The position numbers were made by a program, and so were the translations under genes. From assembly GCF_001729965.1 (NCBI RefSeq), contig NZ_JRWK01000008.1:18931-82930 (forward strand): DNA of 64,000 nt, in the 5' to 3' direction. The DNA is from Methanosphaera sp. WGK6 (GTDB taxonomy: Archaea; Methanobacteriota; Methanobacteria; Methanobacteriales; Methanobacteriaceae). Of the stretch, positions 9,366 through 17,708 are shown piece by piece. The notes under the pieces are model-generated. The model ran no database searches. It worked only from the letters and a program-made list of their open reading frames with translations, and had not been told where the DNA came from. Position 1 is the stretch's first letter. Every line of letters begins with the position of its first letter.

Positions 9366-10204
9366 TTTAATTCCCCCTCAACAGTAATAGTTTTATAAGA
9401 ACCCAATATTTTAAACATTGCTACTTTTGATTCAATAATAGTTAATGCTTTTTTAATTGAAGGTTCTTTTTGATGTCCTTCTATATCTATGAAAAATATA
9501 TATTTTCCCATACCTTGTTTAGAAGGTCGTGACTCTATTTTTGTAAGATTTATATTTTCATTTACGAAAATACCTAGAATTTCATATAAACCACCAGGTT
9601 TATCTCCTTTTAAAGATAATAAAATAGATGTTTTATCATTACCTGAAAGTTCTTTTTGATCATCTTTACCAATAATTATAAAACGTGTGACATTATTTGA
9701 ATAATCTTGAATATTATACTCTAATATTTCTAAATCATATTTTTTAGCCAATATTTTATTACCTATTACTGCAGCTGTCGATAATTCTGTCACATATCTC
9801 GCAGCATTAGCAGTACTTGGCATAGTATGTACTGGTTTTTTAAGATTATGAATATAATTTCTACATTGTGCTATTGCTTGTTGATGAGAACATATTACTT
9901 GAATATCATCTATTGTTTTACCTTTTTGTACTAAAAGATTATGTTTAATTGGTAATTCTAGTTCTGCTTTGATTTTTAGGTTGAAAAATGTTAAAGCATC
10001 TAATGTTATAACTACTGAACCTTCCGTGGAATTTTCAATAGGTACTACTGCTTCATCAATTTCATCATTTGCTAAAGATTCAAAGATATTTAGAATATTT
10101 GGATAAGGGACAATATTTGTATTTTCATCAACCACTTTTAGAACAGCTTCATGTGAGAATGTTCCTTCAGGTCCTAGATATCCTACTCGTTTATTTTCAT
10201 TCAT
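9362..10204 (-). CDS. pheA: Prephenate dehydratase with ACT domain
   Basis: Converts prephenate to phenylpyruvate in phenylalanine synthesis, with allosteric control by phenylalanine through a C-terminal ACT domain. 280 aa, the usual monofunctional size. Motifs: N-terminal VGYLGPEGTFSHEA, the PIENSTEGSV substrate loop, the catalytic TRF motif in NNVTRFIIIG, and the ACT signatures KPGGLYEILGIF and KIESRPSK. First gene of the cluster that runs on into the SHOCT-like gene, whose proposed start overlaps the pheA stop. Its upstream ~135 bp to the CBS gene are pure AT. Confidence 0.95.
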   Translation of the reverse strand: MNENKRVGYLGPEGTFSHEAVLKVVDENTNIVPYPNILNIFESLANDEIDEAVVPIENSTEGSVVITLDALTFFNLKIKAELELPIKHNLLVQKGKTIDDIQVICSHQQAIAQCRNYIHNLKKPVHTMPSTANAARYVTELSTAAVIGNKILAKKYDLEILEYNIQDYSNNVTRFIIIGKDDQKELSGNDKTSILLSLKGDKPGGLYEILGIFVNENINLTKIESRPSKQGMGKYIFFIDIEGHQKEPSIKKALTIIESKVAMFKILGSYKTITVEGELK

Positions 10205-10341
10205 TAGTTACTATTTATATATAACATAATTTATTAATTCTTTGATTATATTATAAAAAATAGTTTTTGATAATAAAAATATTTTAGAAAAAATAGTTTG
10301 AATATTAAGTAAATTATAAAAAAAAAGTATGGATGAGAAAA

Positions 10342-11169
10342 TTAGTAATTTCCTCTTTTCCGGTTATGGTCATATACATATTTTAGTATATCTGTTTTTG
10401 AAACTATACCTTGTACTTTATTTTTATCATCAGATACAGGCATTCCACTGAATTCATTTGTAACCATTATTTCAGCTACATCTGCAATAGTTGCATCTTT
10501 TGTGGTTGTTTCAATTGTCTGTGACATTACTTCTTGTACAAATAAATTCCTTATTTGAGAATGTTGATACTTTTCAGGTACACGTTTTTTAAAATCAATG
10601 ACTGTTCTTGCTACATCTTTAGATGTTATTACCCCCATTATTAATCCAGAACTAACTACTACTAATCTTGAAATATCATTATCTATCATTAATCTTCTTG
10701 CATGTACTAATCTTTCATCAGGACCTACTGTAACTACTCTGTTAGTCATGATTTCTTTTATAGGAGTTTCTTTATATTGTTCAGCATCCATATCATTTAA
10801 GAAGTCTGTTTTTGTTACCATTCCAACTACATTATCCTCATCATCAAGAATAGGTATACCTCCAATATGTTTATCAACCATTGTTTTAAGAACTTTTACT
10901 TTTGAATCAGATGTTTTTGCAGTTATTACATCAGGTGTCATTATTGTTGAAATTCTCATATGAGATAGTGGAACATTTTCATATTTAGCTGAAGCTATTT
11001 TTATAGCCATGTCTTTTTCAGTTATGATTCCTACTAATTCACCATTTTTTGGAGAGATGGCTACTAGCCTTGATATTTTATGTTTACTCATTAGTTTTAA
11101 AGCATCAGAGACTGTTTGATCTTTATGTATTGTTATGATATCTTTAGCCATTACTTTTTCTATTGTCAT
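10342..11169 (-). CDS. Four-CBS-domain protein
   Basis: About 275 aa made of two CBS pairs (Bateman modules), each repeat ending in a GIIT/GMVTKTD/GVITSKD/GIVSKTD motif. Such modules bind adenine nucleotides or SAM and act as energy sensors. No enzymatic domain is attached, so it must act on a partner. The start is ATG 11169, nine bases after GGAG; the ATG at 11184 overlaps that site. First of three CBS-only genes in a row on this strand, each about 65-115 bp from the next. Ligand and target unknown. Confidence 0.88.
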   Translation of the reverse strand: MTIEKVMAKDIITIHKDQTVSDALKLMSKHKISRLVAISPKNGELVGIITEKDMAIKIASAKYENVPLSHMRISTIMTPDVITAKTSDSKVKVLKTMVDKHIGGIPILDDEDNVVGMVTKTDFLNDMDAEQYKETPIKEIMTNRVVTVGPDERLVHARRLMIDNDISRLVVVSSGLIMGVITSKDVARTVIDFKKRVPEKYQHSQIRNLFVQEVMSQTIETTTKDATIADVAEIMVTNEFSGMPVSDDKNKVQGIVSKTDILKYVYDHNRKRGNY

Positions 11170-11282
11170 TATAATCAACTCCATAGTTTTTTTAGAATAT
11201 ATTTAATAATATTATACTTAAAATATAAAAACATATTCATATTTTAAGATTAATTAAATAAAATTAATCTTTTTATATTTAT

Positions 11283-12218
11283 CTATTGAACAATTGCTTT
11301 TAGTAAATCACGAATTGTTATGATTCCAATTATTTTTCCAGAGTCATCATCAACTACTGGTATTCCTCTAATATTTGATTCAAACATTGTATTTGCAATA
11401 TCACCTAATTTATCATATTTTGAGGCTGTAATAATATCCGTAATCATTAATTCATCTACGGTGATATCTACAACATCATTTCCATCATTTGAAAATAATT
11501 TTGTGAATAATTTATGTTGTCCTATGTATTTTAGTATATCAGATGCTGTTACAAATCCTAGAAGTTCTTCTTTTGATGATGGTAATTGTGGATTTTCACC
11601 AACAATTGGTACTCTTCTAAGAGAGTTTCTTACCATTATTTTTGCTATACCTTCTATTCTTGTTCCAGGTGTTGTTGTGATTATATCTGTAGCCATTATG
11701 TTCTGTACTTCTAAGTCAGATATTAGTTTATCAAATTTTGATACTACATCTCCTTCAGTTACCATACCTACTATTTCATCAGCACTATTTACTATAGGAC
11801 ATCCTCCTATATGTTCTTCAAGCATTAAAGTTGCTGCATCAATAATTGTATCCTTGTTAGTCATTGTTTTTACATTACTCGTCATAATTTCCCGTATTGG
11901 TGCATTTATTGCTGATAAAAAGTTCCCTTTATGTTTTTCTGTAATGAGATTATATTTTTTCCCACCACCAAAGAAGTCAAGAATATCCATTGTTGTTACA
12001 ATTCCAAGTAATTTTCCAGAACCTGGATCTGTTATAGGTACTCTTCTAATATCTTTTTCAACCATTAAATTTGCGATTTCAATTATTGTTGCACTTTGAG
12101 ATGCTGTTATAATATCTTTAAATGCTATACTCATTATGTCTCCATCATTTTCAGATTTTTTTGTTTGTAAATTAAAATCATCAAAGTTATTGATTTTATT
12201 CATTATTTTATTTTTCAT
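11283..12218 (-). CDS. Four-CBS-domain protein (second)
   Basis: About 311 aa. After a ~25-residue polar N-terminus come four CBS repeats, with signatures RRVPITDPGSGKLLGIVTTMDIL, GGCPIVNSADEIVGMVTEGDV, RRVPIVGENP...GFVTASDIL and RGIPVVDDDSGKIIGIITIRDLL. A ~30-residue insert between repeats two and three, and another after the third, distinguish it from its neighbour. No catalytic domain. The start is ATG 12218, nine bases after GGAG. It is a paralogue of the genes on either side; likely a nucleotide- or SAM-responsive regulator, target unknown. Confidence 0.88.
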   Translation of the reverse strand: MKNKIMNKINNFDDFNLQTKKSENDGDIMSIAFKDIITASQSATIIEIANLMVEKDIRRVPITDPGSGKLLGIVTTMDILDFFGGGKKYNLITEKHKGNFLSAINAPIREIMTSNVKTMTNKDTIIDAATLMLEEHIGGCPIVNSADEIVGMVTEGDVVSKFDKLISDLEVQNIMATDIITTTPGTRIEGIAKIMVRNSLRRVPIVGENPQLPSSKEELLGFVTASDILKYIGQHKLFTKLFSNDGNDVVDITVDELMITDIITASKYDKLGDIANTMFESNIRGIPVVDDDSGKIIGIITIRDLLKAIVQ

Positions 12219-12281
12219 GTTTTTCATCTCCATTTAATTGGTTAACTTGTTATTTTTTTTCTAATATTGGATTTTATTTTT

Positions 12282-12857
12282 TTATTCTTCTGATAATTCT
12301 TCAATACATTCTGAACATAAATATTGTCCATCATTATCTTCTAATTCTCCATAAACACCACATTTTTCACATACACCCTCATCTAAACTTTCATCACTTG
12401 TTTTGTATTGTTTATCTTCTGAGAATGATTCTTCAAGAATATTTTCTTCGACGAATAATTCAATTAATTCAGGAGATACTCTTACAATATCTGTTAAGGT
12501 GAGTAATCCTTTTAAATCATTGTTATCATCAATTACTAAAACTACTTTACAATTATTTTTAATCATTACTGATGATGCTTCTACCAATGAAGTACTAGGA
12601 TTTATTTCTACAAACTTATCCATAACCATGTCTGCAGTTATATCTTGTGGAGATATGTTTTTAGATACAACTTTTGAAATAATATTATTACTTGTAACTA
12701 TTCCTTCTACACATTCATCTTCTATAACCACGGAACTAATGTCATTCTTAGTCATTATAGTTGCTATATCCGATATTTTTGTATCACTTGTAGCTGTTAT
12801 GACATTGTATGTCATTGCATCTTTAATACCAATATTATTTTTTGTTTTTAATTCCAT
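12282..12857 (-). CDS. Two-CBS-domain protein with C-terminal zinc ribbon
   Basis: About 191 aa. Two CBS repeats (roughly 10-135) are followed by an acidic linker and a small zinc ribbon, CEKCG...YLCSEC, with two CxxC knuckles about 15 residues apart. CBS pairs joined to zinc ribbons are known in methanogens, and the ribbon suggests nucleic-acid or protein contact. The start is ATG 12857, eight bases after GGAG; the in-frame GTG at 12866 lies inside the ribosome site. First transcribed of the three CBS genes. Function unknown. Confidence 0.87.
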   Translation of the reverse strand: MELKTKNNIGIKDAMTYNVITATSDTKISDIATIMTKNDISSVVIEDECVEGIVTSNNIISKVVSKNISPQDITADMVMDKFVEINPSTSLVEASSVMIKNNCKVVLVIDDNNDLKGLLTLTDIVRVSPELIELFVEENILEESFSEDKQYKTSDESLDEGVCEKCGVYGELEDNDGQYLCSECIEELSEE

Positions 12858-13218
12858 GTTTATCACTCCGGGTTATTAAAAAAATAATAACATAATTAAT
12901 AATTTAATTCTTATTATATAATATTTTTTATTCAATTTTCTAATATTATAACAATAAAATAGTAAATTTTCATAAATGAATAATTATCTTAAGAAAATAT
13001 GGAAAAATATTCTTCAAAAAGTAAAAAGAATAAATAGTATAACTTACAAATATTAGATTAATAAAACTCTTTTTAGAATAACTTTTATTAGAAAAGTAAT
13101 TAAATTACTCTATTTATCATTAAATGAAGATTATAAAAATTATTTAAAAAAAATAATTGAAGAATAAGTTAATTTATTTAAATTTATAAAAATAGTAAAT
13201 GATAAAATTATTATTATT
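12858..13218. other. AT-rich intergenic region upstream of the CBS genes
   Basis: About 360 bp of nearly pure A/T between the CBS cluster's promoter side and the 3' end of queE. TATA-like sequence for the CBS genes is plausible around 12905-12930, but the low complexity prevents a firm call. No ORF, tRNA or repeat seen. Confidence 0.4.
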
Positions 13219-13914
13219 TTATTCTACACCAAGATACTTGTGTATTTGTGGAATTACAGATACATTATATTGTGTTCCTATTAATTCTGATATTTTAAAG
13301 AGATTTTCTTTACTATTCCATAATGACATGGGACTTACTGGTTGAATTATAATTTCAATATCATTGGATGTTATTGTTTTTAGATCACCAAGTAGTTTAT
13401 TCATGATATTGAGTGGTGTGGTTGGTGAGATAACTATTTTGATATAGTATTTTTGATTTTTTGATTCCATTACTTTTATTGTTTCTAGTTCTTGTTGATA
13501 TATTTGCTTCCATTCATCCTGTGAATTAAAATGTTCAGGTAATTTTATATCCATAGATACTATGTCAATTACATCAGTTAGTAATTTCATATTATCAGGT
13601 AATGTAGCATTTGTTTCAAGCATTGCTTTGTAGGGATATTTTTTTAGAAAATCATGAATGTATTTTGAGTGTAGAAGTGGTTCTCCACCAGTTATTTCTA
13701 GTGAATCAAAGTCAGGCGTCATTAATTCCTGTATTTTGTTATTTAGTTCTTCGAAGGAGTACTCTTTTCCTAAATCTGTTGTTTTACTGTTTTCTGTATC
13801 ACAGTATACACAGTTTATATTACATCCAGAGAACCTTATGAATATTTGACGTTTACCTATAAGTAGTCCTTCTCCTTGAATACTTGAGAATATCTCTATT
13901 ATTTTAGAAGTGAT
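13219..13914 (-). CDS. queE: 7-carboxy-7-deazaguanine synthase; no standard start codon
   Basis: Radical-SAM enzyme that turns 6-carboxytetrahydropterin into 7-carboxy-7-deazaguanine, precursor of preQ0 and archaeosine in tRNA. The protein shows the expected N-terminus (IIEIFSSIQGEG), the QueE-type cluster motif CNINCVYC (C-x3-C-x2-C) and the ITGGEPLL SAM motif. The first ATG is at 13722, after the cluster motif, so it cannot be the start. In-frame DNA up to the queD stop (13935) contains no ATG, GTG or TTG. A strong GGAGG (13928-13924) precedes ATA 13920 by three bases and ATC 13914 by nine; ATC gives MTSKIIEIFSSIQGEG, matching family length. Functional gene likely; start non-canonical or mutated. 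Confidence 0.85.
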   Translation of the reverse strand: MTSKIIEIFSSIQGEGLLIGKRQIFIRFSGCNINCVYCDTENSKTTDLGKEYSFEELNNKIQELMTPDFDSLEITGGEPLLHSKYIHDFLKKYPYKAMLETNATLPDNMKLLTDVIDIVSMDIKLPEHFNSQDEWKQIYQQELETIKVMESKNQKYYIKIVISPTTPLNIMNKLLGDLKTITSNDIEIIIQPVSPMSLWNSKENLFKISELIGTQYNVSVIPQIHKYLGVE

Positions 13915-13932
13915 GGTTATATACCTCCCTAC

Positions 13933-14418
13933 TTAGTTTAATTTTTTATGATAGGATGCACCTTGACCTATTCCTTCATTAACTTGTAATTCTATGTATT
14001 CAAGAGTTGTTGTATCTTCTAGTTCATCAACTATTGCTTCTGTTATATATTCAGATAGACATTCTGCAGTTGTAGCTACTACTGGTAATAATACTACATC
14101 TGAACGTGGTAGTTTATATTCTAAATCACCAAGTACTTTGAATTCTACTGTTTTATCATCTTCATATGTTATTTCAAGGTCTGGACTATTTACAGGTATT
14201 AATACTCTATGATCTAATTGTTTACATATTTTCCTAGTAATTCCTTTTAATATTTTAAAGTCTATTACAAAGCCAAATTGTCCTGATTTTTCACCACTTA
14301 TTTCCACATCCACTATGTAACTATGTCCATGTATTTTTCCACATGACTCATGTCCTATTACCATGTGCGCTGCTGAAAATCTTAAATTTGTATGAATTCC
14401 ATCTAAATTTACTTTCAT
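13933..14418 (-). CDS. queD: 6-carboxytetrahydropterin synthase (PTPS family)
   Basis: Zinc enzyme of the 6-pyruvoyltetrahydropterin synthase family, forming 6-carboxytetrahydropterin from dihydroneopterin triphosphate. 161 aa. Zinc ligands are visible in FSAAHMVIGHESCGKIHGHSY (His near 18 and the GHxH pair). The Cys in the ESCGKIHGH segment is the likely catalytic thiol. LDHRVL and a C-terminal Glu in VNEGIGQGA complete the site. Operon position directly before queE supports the deazaguanine role rather than methanopterin synthesis. The ribosome site GGGG precedes ATG. Confidence 0.9.
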   Translation of the reverse strand: MKVNLDGIHTNLRFSAAHMVIGHESCGKIHGHSYIVDVEISGEKSGQFGFVIDFKILKGITRKICKQLDHRVLIPVNSPDLEITYEDDKTVEFKVLGDLEYKLPRSDVVLLPVVATTAECLSEYITEAIVDELEDTTTLEYIELQVNEGIGQGASYHKKLN

Positions 14419-14430
14419 TATTTATTTCCC

Positions 14431-14997
14431 CTAAAATACTTTTGTTTTTACTATATCTTTTTCTATGGTTTCTATAGTTTCAATATATGTTTTTGCAATT
14501 GAATCTTGTAATTGATGTATTTGTTCTATTGTCATTCCATTATCTTCTAGTGCTGATGTTTCTACATCACCAGGTGTTCCATCTACTGTGATATTTAATG
14601 CAAAATGCATTTTCATTGAACTTATTGATGCTGTTGCTATAGATACTGATAGTTTTTTATTGTTTATGAATATGTCATCCCCATCTTGTGTTGTATTAAT
14701 ACCATAATCTAATAATTTATCTCTTGTTATCATGACCAACATTCTTTGTCTGTGGTATGCTAATCTTAAACTTCCTGGTTGTTCATCAAAATGTTCTACT
14801 ATGAAATTTAGCATCATATTCCCTTTAATATCTAAACCTACATCTTCATAGTCTATCAGGTTTTTTCCAAGTATATTCATTGGCCCTAACCATGAAACTA
14901 TTGTTGAATCTTTCACTCCAAATTCTTGGAAAGCCCATGAAGGATTTATTTGACTTCCATCATATTCATTTCCATCTTCCCATTTTAAGTATTGCAT
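14431..14997 (-). CDS. DUF366 family protein
   Basis: 188 aa, recognised as the archaeal DUF366 family from its start (MQYLKWEDGNEYDGSQINPS) and the central YHRQRMLVMITRDKLLDYGI block. No signal peptide, membrane segment or classical catalytic motif; conserved His, Arg and Asp suggest a soluble enzyme. It starts nine bases after GGAG and ends 12 bp before queD, so DUF366-queD-queE form one transcript. That suggests a part in deazaguanine/tRNA or pterin chemistry, which is inference from context only. Confidence 0.75.
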   Translation of the reverse strand: MQYLKWEDGNEYDGSQINPSWAFQEFGVKDSTIVSWLGPMNILGKNLIDYEDVGLDIKGNMMLNFIVEHFDEQPGSLRLAYHRQRMLVMITRDKLLDYGINTTQDGDDIFINNKKLSVSIATASISSMKMHFALNITVDGTPGDVETSALEDNGMTIEQIHQLQDSIAKTYIETIETIEKDIVKTKVF

Positions 14998-15016
14998 TTT
15001 TAATCACTCCAAATTA

Positions 15017-16267
15017 TTATTTAGGTAAATTACCAAAGTTAAATAAGGTAATTTCTTCTAGAATATCATTTTTATCTATAATATTTTTTGTATCAAATAT
15101 TATTGGTTGTTTCATATTTTCTTTTAATTTATTGAAATCGAGTTCTTTGAATTCATCATGATTAGTTAGAATTAATAGTAGTGATGAATCTTGTATTGCT
15201 TCTTCAAAGCTTAGATTTGTAAATTTAATATGTGGATCATATATCTTTAAATCAAAATCTTTTTCTAGGCCTCTTATTATATCATAGGATGGACTTTCTC
15301 TGTCATCATCTGAATTTCCCTTATATGCTAAACCAAATATGGATATTATGTGTTTATTTTCTTTATAATCATTTAATATATTTTTCACATTTTTAACTAC
15401 AAAGTCAGGCATACTTTTATTAGTATCACGAGCCATCTTTATTATTTTAGCTTCTTCTTGTGCTAATGAATATACAAAGTAGGGATCTATAGCTATACAA
15501 TGTCCACCCACTCCAGGTCCTGGTGAGAGTATATTAACTCTTGGATGTTTATTTGCTATTTCAATTACTTCTAATACATTAATATCTAACTTAGCACCTA
15601 TTTTAACCAATTCATTAGCCAGCGCTATGTTCACATCCCGATATGTGTTTTCCATACACTTAGATAACTCAGCTATTTTTGCTTCTGTTTCTATAATTTC
15701 TCCTTCAACAAAGATTTTATATACTTCAGTAGCTTTTCTAGTACATTGAGGAGTTATTCCACCTATAATTCTACTATTATGAACTAATTCTTCTAAAATA
15801 TTTCCAGGTAATACTCTTTCAGGACAATGAGCTAGATATAAATCTTCACCAATAACATATCCTTCTTTTTCAAAGAGTGGTTTAATTACAGTTTCTGTAG
15901 ATAATGGTGCAATAGTTGATTCAATTATAATTATATCTTCTTTTTTTATGTAGGGTATTATTGATTCACATGCACTTATAACATGTTTTAAATCACATTC
16001 AAAACTATTTTCCTTAAAAGGTGTAGGTACTGTTATTATATAAACATTAGATTCTTCAGGGTGTGTTTTTACCATATATGTTCCATTTTCTAGGCATGTT
16101 TTTAGAATTTCTTTAATTTTTGGTTCTTCAATAGTTATATTTCCTTTATTTAAATTTGAAACTATTGTTTCATTTATATCTACACCTATTACTTGACAAT
16201 TATTTTTTGCAAATAATACTGCGGTAGGTATTCCAATATAACCTTGACCTATAACACAGATTTTCAT
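15017..16267 (-). CDS. wecC: UDP-N-acetyl-D-mannosamine (UDP-sugar) dehydrogenase
   Basis: NAD-dependent four-electron oxidation of a UDP-HexNAc to its uronic acid, used for surface polysaccharide or glycan. 416 aa with all three domains: NAD-binding GQGYIGIPTAVLFA at the N-terminus, CPERVLPG and the central NTYRDVNIALANEL helix, catalytic cysteine in GPGVGGHCIAIDPYF, and the C-terminal UDP-binding domain (IFGLAYKGNSDDDRESPS). The GGHCIAIDPYF form favours the WecC subgroup over UDP-glucose dehydrogenase. It precedes DUF366 by 19 bp, so it may share the que transcript. Substrate by family. Confidence 0.88.
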   Translation of the reverse strand: MKICVIGQGYIGIPTAVLFAKNNCQVIGVDINETIVSNLNKGNITIEEPKIKEILKTCLENGTYMVKTHPEESNVYIITVPTPFKENSFECDLKHVISACESIIPYIKKEDIIIIESTIAPLSTETVIKPLFEKEGYVIGEDLYLAHCPERVLPGNILEELVHNSRIIGGITPQCTRKATEVYKIFVEGEIIETEAKIAELSKCMENTYRDVNIALANELVKIGAKLDINVLEVIEIANKHPRVNILSPGPGVGGHCIAIDPYFVYSLAQEEAKIIKMARDTNKSMPDFVVKNVKNILNDYKENKHIISIFGLAYKGNSDDDRESPSYDIIRGLEKDFDLKIYDPHIKFTNLSFEEAIQDSSLLLILTNHDEFKELDFNKLKENMKQPIIFDTKNIIDKNDILEEITLFNFGNLPK

Positions 16268-16577
16268 TATTCTACCCTTTAATGCATTTCTTTATGATAC
16301 TAGAATTAAAAATTTAAAAAAAAGAATACCTATATAACAAATACTAGAAAAATCAGTATAAATCATTTTATTAAAAGAAAAAATTATTTTAATAAGTTTG
16401 ATTTGAAATTAAGAAGTATATACTTTATTTAAATGATTAATTATTAATATATTATATGAATTTCATATAATATAAAACCATGTGATTAAATTAAAACCAT
16501 AATAAGAGCTCTTAACCTATTAATATTATTTTATTCATAAACAGTAATAGATAAAATAAATAATAGGTTATTTAGAT
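16268..16577. other. Divergent promoter region wecC / nucleotidyltransferase gene
   Basis: 310 bp of AT-rich DNA that must carry two divergent promoters; several TATA-like stretches (for example 16448-16475) are candidates. It ends with the inverted repeat at 16513-16570 that covers the ribosome site of the rightward gene. No ORF seen. Confidence 0.45.
16513..16570 (+). promoter_or_regulatory. Inverted repeat covering the ribosome binding site
   Basis: TAACCTATTA (16513-16522) and TAATAGGTTA (16561-16570) are perfect 10-base complements with a 38-nt loop. The right arm contains the AGGT ribosome site lying just before ATG 16578, so a folded leader would hide it. This could be a translational switch or chance; nothing in the loop resembles a known riboswitch. 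Confidence 0.4.
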
Positions 16578-17708
16578 ATGATAGTTCAGCCAAGGGATTA
16601 TATAGAAACAAAAGATCATTTATTTTTTGCAGTAAATACTTATACTCATCCTGAAAATGCATATATTGCCTTTTTAAGATATGTTCCATGTGATGAGGGA
16701 GATCGTGAAATTAATGGTATTAAGTATAAAAAAGTAGATAGTATTGAAGCATATGAATATCTTAGAAAAAATCATCCTAACTACTTATTTACATGGAATA
16801 TTGAAAATAAGAAAATGATGGGTGTTCCAAGAGAAGATATTTTAGAAATTAGAAGTCCTATTACTAGATTAAATGAAATTATTAATAGTAAAACCACAGA
16901 TGAATATTATAGAAAAGTTTCATTACTTGCAAATACATTTCATGAAGAGGCTGGAATTAGTTATGAGGACATGGGAATTACAGGATCTACTTTACTACAT
17001 CTTCAAAAACCTACAGAATCAGATATTGATTTTATTATCTATGGACTAGAAAATCATAAAAAAGCTATTACATTATATGGTAAATTAAAAAATGATGAAA
17101 ATAGTGTTCTTGATAAAATAGATGATGAATACTGGAATCAAATTTATAAAAAAAGAATTAAAGATAATTCTTTAACATTAGATGAATATAAATGGTATGA
17201 GAATAGACGAAACAATAGAGGTCTTATTCAAGATACATTATTTGATATTACATTGACTTTGAAACCAGAAGAAGTAATTTCTGAAGAAATTATTAATATA
17301 AAACAAGAAGGTCGAATGAAAATTAAGTGTAAAATTAGTGATGATAGTCAATCATATAATGTTCCAGCTACATATATTATAGAAGATGTTGAAGTTTTAG
17401 AAGGACCTATTGTAAATATTGAAAAAATATTATCATATACCCATACTTATACAGGAATTGTACAAAATAATGAGAGAGTTATTGCATCTGGTATGTGTGA
17501 AAAAATAATTACTAAAGACTATGAAAATCCTAAATATAATTTAATTATAGGAACAACACGCGAATCATTAAATGAATATATAAAGTTAGAAAAAAATCCA
17601 ATAAAAAAAAATAAGATGATGAATATTGATTATAATACTTCATTAACACGGTCAATATCAAATTTAGCAGTATTTGCTACAGTCATTACAGCCATGACTC
17701 CTGCTTGA
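16578..17708 (+). CDS. Nucleotidyltransferase-fold protein; C-terminus reads into opposing gene
   Basis: 376 aa. Residues 136-151 hold GSTLLHLQKPTESDID, a GS-x11-DxD arrangement typical of the DNA-polymerase-beta-like nucleotidyltransferase fold. Flanking parts (1-110 and 200-345) are not recognised. The reaction could be nucleotide transfer to protein, RNA or a small molecule. The last ~26 codons run antisense through the end of the convergent ACT-domain gene. They follow a nine-A run (17603-17611); a one-base change in that run would give a stop at once (TGA or TAA). The natural C-terminus is therefore probably near 17615, with this tail acquired by slippage or error. Confidence 0.75.
   Translation: MIVQPRDYIETKDHLFFAVNTYTHPENAYIAFLRYVPCDEGDREINGIKYKKVDSIEAYEYLRKNHPNYLFTWNIENKKMMGVPREDILEIRSPITRLNEIINSKTTDEYYRKVSLLANTFHEEAGISYEDMGITGSTLLHLQKPTESDIDFIIYGLENHKKAITLYGKLKNDENSVLDKIDDEYWNQIYKKRIKDNSLTLDEYKWYENRRNNRGLIQDTLFDITLTLKPEEVISEEIINIKQEGRMKIKCKISDDSQSYNVPATYIIEDVEVLEGPIVNIEKILSYTHTYTGIVQNNERVIASGMCEKIITKDYENPKYNLIIGTTRESLNEYIKLEKNPIKKNKMMNIDYNTSLTRSISNLAVFATVITAMTPA

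Noticed and set aside
11320..12099. 259-codon open frame on the plus strand opposite the second CBS gene
   Set aside because: It is the antisense of strongly patterned CBS repeats; composition is Ile/Ser/Thr/Phe-rich without any domain and no ribosome site precedes it.
13219..13722. Calling queE as a truncated 167-aa pseudogene from ATG 13722
   Set aside because: The upstream 64 codons are open, in frame and encode all N-terminal radical-SAM motifs behind a strong ribosome site, so the gene is likely intact with an unusual start.
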